18,165 nt of DNA, taken from a bacterium. Its GTDB lineage: Bacteria > Desulfobacterota > GWC2-55-46. The translations under genes and the position numbers were made by a program. Below, in pieces: positions 14,897 to 18,165 of the stretch. The notes beneath the pieces were generated by a model that saw only the letters and a list, made by a program, of their open reading frames with translations, searched no databases and had not been told where the DNA came from. Where the stretch lies: NCBI GenBank assembly GCA_004298725.1, contig SCQA01000047.1:1-18165 (forward strand), in the 5' to 3' direction. Within the stretch, counting starts at the first letter, position 1, and each line of letters opens with the position of its first letter.

Positions 14897-15634
14897 ATGT
14901 TACAAATAGACGCAAAAGGCATGTACTACCGCGAGCTGAACCAGAAAGTGCGGAGCGCCATAGCAAACGGCGAAAAGGAAATAACCCTTAAAAACGTCAA
15001 CGGCCAGTATTACATCGGCGACGGCTTAAGGGGAAACGCCGCGATCACCGTTGAAGGCGTGCCGGGAAACGACCTTGCGGCCTTCATGGATGGCCCAACG
15101 CTGACCATAAAATCCAACGCGCAGGACAACATCGCCAACACCATGAACGCCGGTAAAATAGTCATACACGGCAACGCCGGAGACGTGCTCGGCTACGGCA
15201 TGAGAGGAGGCACCCTGCACATACTCGGAGACGTCGGCTACCGCGTCGGCATACACATGAAGGGGCTTAAACGGCAGTCTCCCACAATAATAGTAGGCGG
15301 CACGGCAGGCGACTTTTTCGGCGAATACATGGCCGGAGGCATACTTATACTTCTCGGGCTTAACGAAAAAGACCCGCGCCCTATCGTAGGCGACTACCTC
15401 GGCACCGGTATGCACGGCGGCGCCATATACATACGCGGCGAAGTTGACAAAAACCTCTGCGGCGCGGAAGTGGGCATACTTGAACCCGATGAAGACGACC
15501 TGAAGACCCTAAGGCAATATCTCGGCGATTACTGCAAGGACTTCAAACTGGACATTGAAGATATCATGAAAAAAGGCTTTAAAAAGCTCTTGCCTATATC
15601 ACTGCGGCCTTACGGCAATTTGTACGCTTATTGA
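14897..15634 (+). CDS. GXGXG-domain subunit of a split glutamate synthase
   Basis: The 245-residue protein is the right-handed beta-helix (GXGXG) domain found at the C-terminus of large glutamate synthase subunits, and as a separate protein in archaea and some bacteria. Repeating strands with glycine pairs run from about residue 45 to 190: G-N-A-G-D-V-L-G-Y-G-M-R-G-G, G-T-A-G-D-F-F-G-E-Y-M-A-G-G and G-D-Y-L-G-T-G-M-H-G-G. The domain is structural; it packs the glutaminase and synthase parts together and helps shape the ammonia tunnel. The remaining ~55 residues are helical and acidic. AAAGGAG lies 11 bases before the ATG, somewhat far. It is the last gene of the operon, 28 bp before a strong terminator. 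Confidence 0.93.
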   Translation: MLQIDAKGMYYRELNQKVRSAIANGEKEITLKNVNGQYYIGDGLRGNAAITVEGVPGNDLAAFMDGPTLTIKSNAQDNIANTMNAGKIVIHGNAGDVLGYGMRGGTLHILGDVGYRVGIHMKGLKRQSPTIIVGGTAGDFFGEYMAGGILILLGLNEKDPRPIVGDYLGTGMHGGAIYIRGEVDKNLCGAEVGILEPDEDDLKTLRQYLGDYCKDFKLDIEDIMKKGFKKLLPISLRPYGNLYAY

Positions 15635-15662
15635 CAACCGGCGTTAACCCTGTGAACGCGTT

Positions 15663-15698
15663 AAAAAGCCCCTGTAATTCCATTACAGAGGCTTTTTT
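15663..15698. terminator. Rho-independent terminator of the hdr-glt operon
   Basis: AAAAAGCC.CTGTAA pairs with TTACAG.GGCTTTTT around a 5-base loop with one mismatch and ends in six T residues (15693-15698). It is 28 bp past the GXGXG gene stop. The A run on the left side makes it potentially bidirectional. Confidence 0.85.
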
Positions 15699-15748
15699 AT
15701 TGCCACTGGTCCGCGACTTCCGCCAGTCTGCGAAGCCGCACTCCTTGC

Positions 15749-15777
15749 TTGACTTCCATCACTTAAAAACGTAATAT
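15749..15777 (+). promoter_or_regulatory. Promoter of the zapB-like/zapA/6S block
   Basis: TTGACT (15749-15754; 5 of 6) is separated by 17 bases from TAATAT (15772-15777; 4 of 6). It lies between the upstream terminator and the strong ribosome site of the next gene, so the unit has a clear transcriptional start here. Confidence 0.55.
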
Positions 15778-15799
15778 ATATCAGGAGAGGAGGGTAAAG

Positions 15800-16030
15800 A
15801 TGGCGGCGGATAACTTTACCAAAATTGAAGAAGGCCTCGGCAAACTGCTTGACGGGTATGAGCACCTCAAAACTGAAAATGTTTTGTTGAAAAACTCGCT
15901 TTTGTCTAAAGATGCTGAAATCAACGAACTGAAAGAAAAGGTAAAGACCCTTGAAAGGGAAAAAGCGCTTGTAAAAGAAAAGGTGGACGTGCTCATCAAC
16001 CGGCTCGATTCCTTAATGCAAGGCGCGTGA
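15800..16030 (+). CDS. ZapB-like small coiled-coil protein
   Basis: The 76-residue protein is almost wholly helical. Heptad-like leucine, isoleucine and valine spacing from about residue 16 to 72 (LLDGYEHLKTENVLLKNSL, then ELKEKVKTLEREKAL) predicts a coiled coil. Size and composition match ZapB, which joins the Z-ring through ZapA. A coiled-coil gene of this kind just upstream of zapA is common in proteobacteria. ZapB sequences are weakly conserved, so the call leans on the 7-bp spacing to zapA. The ATG has GGAGAGGAGG upstream. Confidence 0.75.
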   Translation: MAADNFTKIEEGLGKLLDGYEHLKTENVLLKNSLLSKDAEINELKEKVKTLEREKALVKEKVDVLINRLDSLMQGA

Positions 16031-16037
16031 GGCCGCG

Positions 16038-16307
16038 TTGAAGAAGGTACTGGAGCTGAACATAAACGGACACAAACTCGCCGTAAGAAGCGATGAAGAC
16101 GAAGAGCATATTCGGGCGGTTGAGCAATATTTAAACCACAAGATAGAGGAGGTCAAGGAGAACACTAAGGCCGTTTCTACCCTGGATCTTGCGCTACTGG
16201 CGGCGTTAAACATTACCGGTGAGGTCATAAAAACAAAGGAGATACTTGAAAGGCTCGGAAGGAAGTCAGATGAGCTTGCGGAGCTGATAGACAGGAGGCT
16301 TGATTAA
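16038..16307 (+). CDS. zapA: Cell division protein ZapA
   Basis: The 89-residue protein fits ZapA (about 100 residues): an N-terminal beta segment (VLELNINGHKLAVRSDEDEEHI), AVEQYLNHKIEEV, and a C-terminal helix for dimer and tetramer formation (residues about 45-89) with the family-typical D-L-A-L-L-A-A-L-N-I-T. ZapA cross-links FtsZ filaments in the cytoplasm. The TTG start has GAGG five bases upstream, overlapping the stop of the zapB-like gene, so translation is likely coupled. The 6S RNA follows directly, as in many proteobacteria. Confidence 0.9.
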   Translation: MKKVLELNINGHKLAVRSDEDEEHIRAVEQYLNHKIEEVKENTKAVSTLDLALLAALNITGEVIKTKEILERLGRKSDELAELIDRRLD

Positions 16308-16309
16308 AA

Positions 16310-16496
16310 ACAGCTCTACCCCTGCTCGGTTCGTGATCGCGCGTATTTTTAGAACCAATACGCATAGTAAAGGGAGCTTTCCCTGTCCGCGTACGGTATG
16401 TCCCCTTCGCGGGAAAACCGGAAACGAATATAAGGCGCCCACCTGTTAACGCAGGTTCAAACATACAACGACACGGCTACGGCGGGGGTTGAGAAT
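16310..16496 (+). ncRNA. ssrS: 6S RNA
   Basis: The ends pair as a closing stem: ACCCCTGC (16318-16325) with GCGGGGGT (16482-16489). The stem extends past one T/T mismatch by CTC (16314-16316) with GAG (16491-16493). The 3' half has the conserved 6S pattern: a GCCCACCTG ... CAGGTTCAA hairpin (about 16436-16460), then ACAACGACACGGCTACGGCGGGG. The length, about 185 nt, equals that of E. coli 6S RNA (184). The site between zapA and a 5-formyltetrahydrofolate cyclo-ligase gene is the classical ssrS locus. 6S RNA mimics an open promoter and binds sigma-70 RNA polymerase in slow growth. The exact ends are approximate; it may be processed from the zapA transcript. Confidence 0.88.
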
Positions 16497-16550
16497 TTAC
16501 GCGGGGTCGTAGTGCCACTGCGGCAAAACCCGGTTTTTTGGCGTTTATAA

Positions 16551-16672
16551 TAATTATGTCAATTATCACAGAGTTTTCACTTGAATTCGCGTTGCAGTGT
16601 TGCCTGCGGCGCGCAAAAACCGGCTTGCGGCAATGCCGCATTAAAAGCCGGATATGCAACTTTACATAATTA
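16551..16672. repeat. Nested inverted repeats downstream of 6S RNA
   Basis: Three inverted repeats share one axis: TAATTATG (16551-16558) with CATAATTA (16665-16672); GTTGCA (16591-16596) with TGCAAC (16655-16660); and CCGGCTT (16620-16626) with AAGCCGG (16645-16651), the last enclosing GCGGCA/TGCCGC. The left side carries about 30 extra unpaired bases. It may be a small non-autonomous element or a second structured RNA; nothing known is recognised. The rest of 16497-16757 shows no gene. Confidence 0.4.
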
Positions 16673-16757
16673 TGACTCATTACGCTTAAAAAACAGTTTT
16701 ATTCACGCGTTACCCCCTGTTCCGCAAACGCAGTAAGCTCGCCTGAAAACCCCTTCC

Positions 16758-17396
16758 ATGCCCTTACAAAAGAGGCAGATGCAGAGGTCTCTAATCGCCG
16801 TAAAAGAGCGCATAAGGAAATTTACGCTTGAGCAAAGGCGCGAAATGTCTTTTGAAGACGTCTTCGCCAAAAGCTCCGCAGTGCAAGAACGGCTGATTAA
16901 TTCGCCTTTTTTACACGCTTGCCTTGCGTGCAAAACAACGCGCCCGTGCCGCGTAGCCTTATATTCAAGTTTTCAAAATGAAGTCCTTACTGACGTTGTA
17001 TTTGAATACGCCGCCGGCAAAGGCATGGATATATATTTTCCGAAGGCTCTGCGCGAAACGCGGCATGTCGCTTTTTTCAAAGTTACAAGCATGGCCGGCA
17101 TGTGCCCCGGCTCGTACGACATACTTGAGCCGTCGGCGAACGAAGAAGAAGCAAAGCCTGAAACCCTCGACCTTATCATAGTGCCGGGCGTGGCGTTCGA
17201 CACAAACGGCGGGCGCATAGGATACGGCAAGGGGTACTACGACAAAGCGCTGGCAAACGCTAAATGCCCGATAATAGCGCTGGCATATGATTTTCAGGTT
17301 TTAAACGAAAGGCTTCCGGCTGAGCCGCACGACATACCCGTTACGGCGATCATAACCGAAAAAAGGGTGATAACGGCAAACCGGAAAGCCCGTTGA
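16758..17396 (+). CDS. fau: 5-formyltetrahydrofolate cyclo-ligase
   Basis: The 212-residue protein has the family motifs: an N-terminal basic helix (KERIRKFTLEQRREMS), NEVLTD (74-79), PGVAFD (143-148), the ATP/folate loop GGRIGYGKGYYD (151-162) and LPAEPHDIPV (186-195). It converts 5-formyl-THF to 5,10-methenyl-THF using ATP. Family length is about 180-200, so the first residues may not be translated. The ATG at 16779 has AAGAGG just upstream and gives 205 residues, whereas the ATG at 16758 has no clear ribosome site. Its place after the 6S RNA is as in E. coli (ygfA/fau), where co-expression with 6S is known. Confidence 0.93.
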   Translation: MPLQKRQMQRSLIAVKERIRKFTLEQRREMSFEDVFAKSSAVQERLINSPFLHACLACKTTRPCRVALYSSFQNEVLTDVVFEYAAGKGMDIYFPKALRETRHVAFFKVTSMAGMCPGSYDILEPSANEEEAKPETLDLIIVPGVAFDTNGGRIGYGKGYYDKALANAKCPIIALAYDFQVLNERLPAEPHDIPVTAIITEKRVITANRKAR

Positions 17397-17415
17397 AGAC
17401 AGCGGCCCTGATTTA

Positions 17416-17443
17416 AAAAACAGACAATTCCTCATCTGTTTTT
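17416..17443. terminator. AT-rich stem-loop terminator after fau
   Basis: AAAAACAGA (17416-17424) pairs with TCTGTTTTT (17435-17443) around a 10-base loop, with the T run built into the stem. It lies 20 bp past the fau stop and could work in both directions; the few GC pairs make it modest. A second hairpin, GTTCGCC/GGCGAAC (17481-17497), follows. Confidence 0.5.
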
Positions 17444-17499
17444 AAAAAACATGGAATCGCGGCAGGCTGTTCTCTGGTCAGTTCGCCAAAGGCGAACAA

Positions 17500-17660
17500 T
17501 ACATAAAGACGAAGTCCTTACCAGTTGACAAAGTCAACAAAAGCTCCAGATGCGAGGCGGCGAGGAGTGAGAAATGAGGCGCGCTTTGCCGTGCGCCGCA
17601 ATGACGAGCGACGAAGGCAACGAAACAGACGGGGCTTTTTCAACAGCCCGCAAGGCCGCC
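17500..17660. repeat. Dispersed intergenic repeat upstream of rny
   Basis: This stretch has the look of a multi-copy intergenic repeat I recall from deltaproteobacterial and Nitrospirota-type genomes: GAAGTCCTTACCAGTTGAC, then GATGCGAGGCGGCGAGGAG, a GC-rich hairpin, CAATGACGAGCGACGAAGG and finally GGGGCTTTTTCAACAGCC. It contains GTTGAC/GTCAAC (17524-17538) and a GGCGCGC/GTGCGCC hairpin near 17577-17598. A similar fragment (TGACGAGCGAAGAA) is at 4363-4376. Identification is from memory of the motif. No gene is supported in it; a minus-strand frame across it resembles spurious proteins often called from such repeats. Confidence 0.5.
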
Positions 17661-17695
17661 ATGAAATATAGACATGTACAAGGAGGCAGTTAACA

Positions 17696-18165
17696 ATGGA
17701 AACGTCCGCAGGCATAATTACAGCTGTGGTAGCCGTTATAGCGCTCGCGATAGGAGCGAGCATCGGCTTTATACTCAGAAAAAAGGTGGTGGAAGCAAAC
17801 ACGGCATCCGGCAAAACCGCGGCTGACGCCATAATAGCCGAGGCTAAGAAAGAGAGCGAAAATATTAAAAAAGAGGCCGACCTTCAGGCAAAAGATTTGA
17901 TTTTTCAGGGCAAAATGGAATATGAAAAAGAAACTCGCGAGCGCAGAAAAGAGCTTCAGTCCATTGAAAAACGCGTACAGACAAAAGAAGAAAACCTCGA
18001 CAAAAAATACGAGGCCATAGACCGCAGAGACGGGGAACTGACAAAACGTGAAAAAAACGCCGGCGCGCAGGAAAAACGCGCTGTAGAGCTTGAAGAAGAA
18101 GCGGTAAAACATGTTGCCGAGCAAAAGGCGAAGCTTGAAAGCATATCCGGCATGTCGTCTGAAGA
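17696..18165 (+). CDS. rny: Ribonuclease Y, N-terminal part (truncated by window edge)
   Basis: An ATG at 17696, 8-9 bases after AGGAGG, opens a frame that stays open to the window end (156 codons). Residues about 5-28 form one membrane helix (GIITAVVAVIALAIGASIGF) with basic residues after it, followed by a long charged coiled coil (about 40-150) rich in E, K and R. The pattern EAKKESENIKKEADLQAKD, then ERRKELQ.IEKR...KEENLDKK, is typical of RNase Y. The end reads LESISGMSSEE, the family boundary before the KH domain. The KH and HD nuclease domains lie beyond the window. RNase Y is a membrane-anchored endoribonuclease that starts mRNA decay. It often follows the zapA-6S-fau block in deltaproteobacteria. 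Confidence 0.92.
   Translation, partial: METSAGIITAVVAVIALAIGASIGFILRKKVVEANTASGKTAADAIIAEAKKESENIKKEADLQAKDLIFQGKMEYEKETRERRKELQSIEKRVQTKEENLDKKYEAIDRRDGELTKREKNAGAQEKRAVELEEEAVKHVAEQKAKLESISGMSSE

Noticed and set aside
16441..16462. GGTTCAA resembling a tRNA T-arm
   Set aside because: No acceptor or anticodon arms fit; the sequence belongs to the conserved 3' half of 6S RNA.
16525..16539. AAAACC-C-GGTTTTTT as a 6S RNA terminator
   Set aside because: The inverted arms leave only a one-base loop and no stable GC stem, so a terminator is not supported.
16477..16680. Minus-strand 67-codon frame after 6S RNA
   Set aside because: It overlaps the 6S 3' end and the inverted repeats, with no ribosome site or recognisable domain.
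17518..17832. Minus-strand 104-codon frame across the repeat and the start of rny
   Set aside because: It overlaps the RNase Y start and the dispersed repeat, which is known to give spurious protein calls.

Overview
The window looks like chromosome from an anaerobic, Gram-negative, deltaproteobacterial- or Nitrospirota-like bacterium. This is inferred from gene content and order; there is no rRNA gene to place it. The main clues are the block zapB-like / zapA / 6S RNA / 5-formyltetrahydrofolate cyclo-ligase / rny, several iron-sulfur proteins, a long-form HflX, and frequent GTG/TTG starts and ATA isoleucine codons. Both ends cut genes: an MFS transporter at the left and RNase Y at the right.

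Layout. (1) 1-498: C-terminal part of an MFS transporter, converging on a minus-strand pair that encodes a UbiU-like U32 protein (4337-3333) followed by a large YfhO-family membrane protein (3310-524). (2) 6241-4556, minus: HflX GTPase with an N-terminal extension, ending at a good rho-independent terminator. (3) 6242-7128: an accessory island between hflX and the aldehyde dehydrogenase gene. It holds an 18-bp tandem repeat, a palindromic element that also occurs near 4400, a promoter with an operator-like inverted repeat, and an overlapping antitoxin/RelE-toxin pair. (4) 7212-10039, plus: an aldehyde dehydrogenase of the lactaldehyde dehydrogenase type and a ClC channel/transporter. (5) 10160-15634, plus: a small 2[4Fe-4S] ferredoxin, a hairpin-rich 308-bp gap, then HdrB-like, HdrC-like, glutaminase domain, ferredoxin-FMN synthase domain and GXGXG domain. 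The last three are the three parts of a split, archaeal-type glutamate synthase. (6) 15749-18165, plus: promoter, zapB-like, zapA, a 6S RNA recognised by its closing stem and synteny, fau/ygfA, a dispersed repeat and the start of rny.

The most interesting unit is region 5. A split glutamate synthase with no NAD(P)H-oxidising GltD subunit is preceded by HdrB- and HdrC-like proteins and by a separate ferredoxin gene. HdrB-like has two complete CCG (non-cubane cluster) motifs and HdrC-like has two [4Fe-4S] motifs. I infer a chain in which glutaminase-derived ammonia meets 2-oxoglutarate at the FMN subunit and the electrons arrive through HdrBC and/or ferredoxin. A short hairpin (ATGACC / 7-nt loop / GGTCAT) occurs twice before the GXGXG gene and once, in a wobble-paired form, before hdrB.

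No tRNA, rRNA, CRISPR array, transposase or phage gene was seen.
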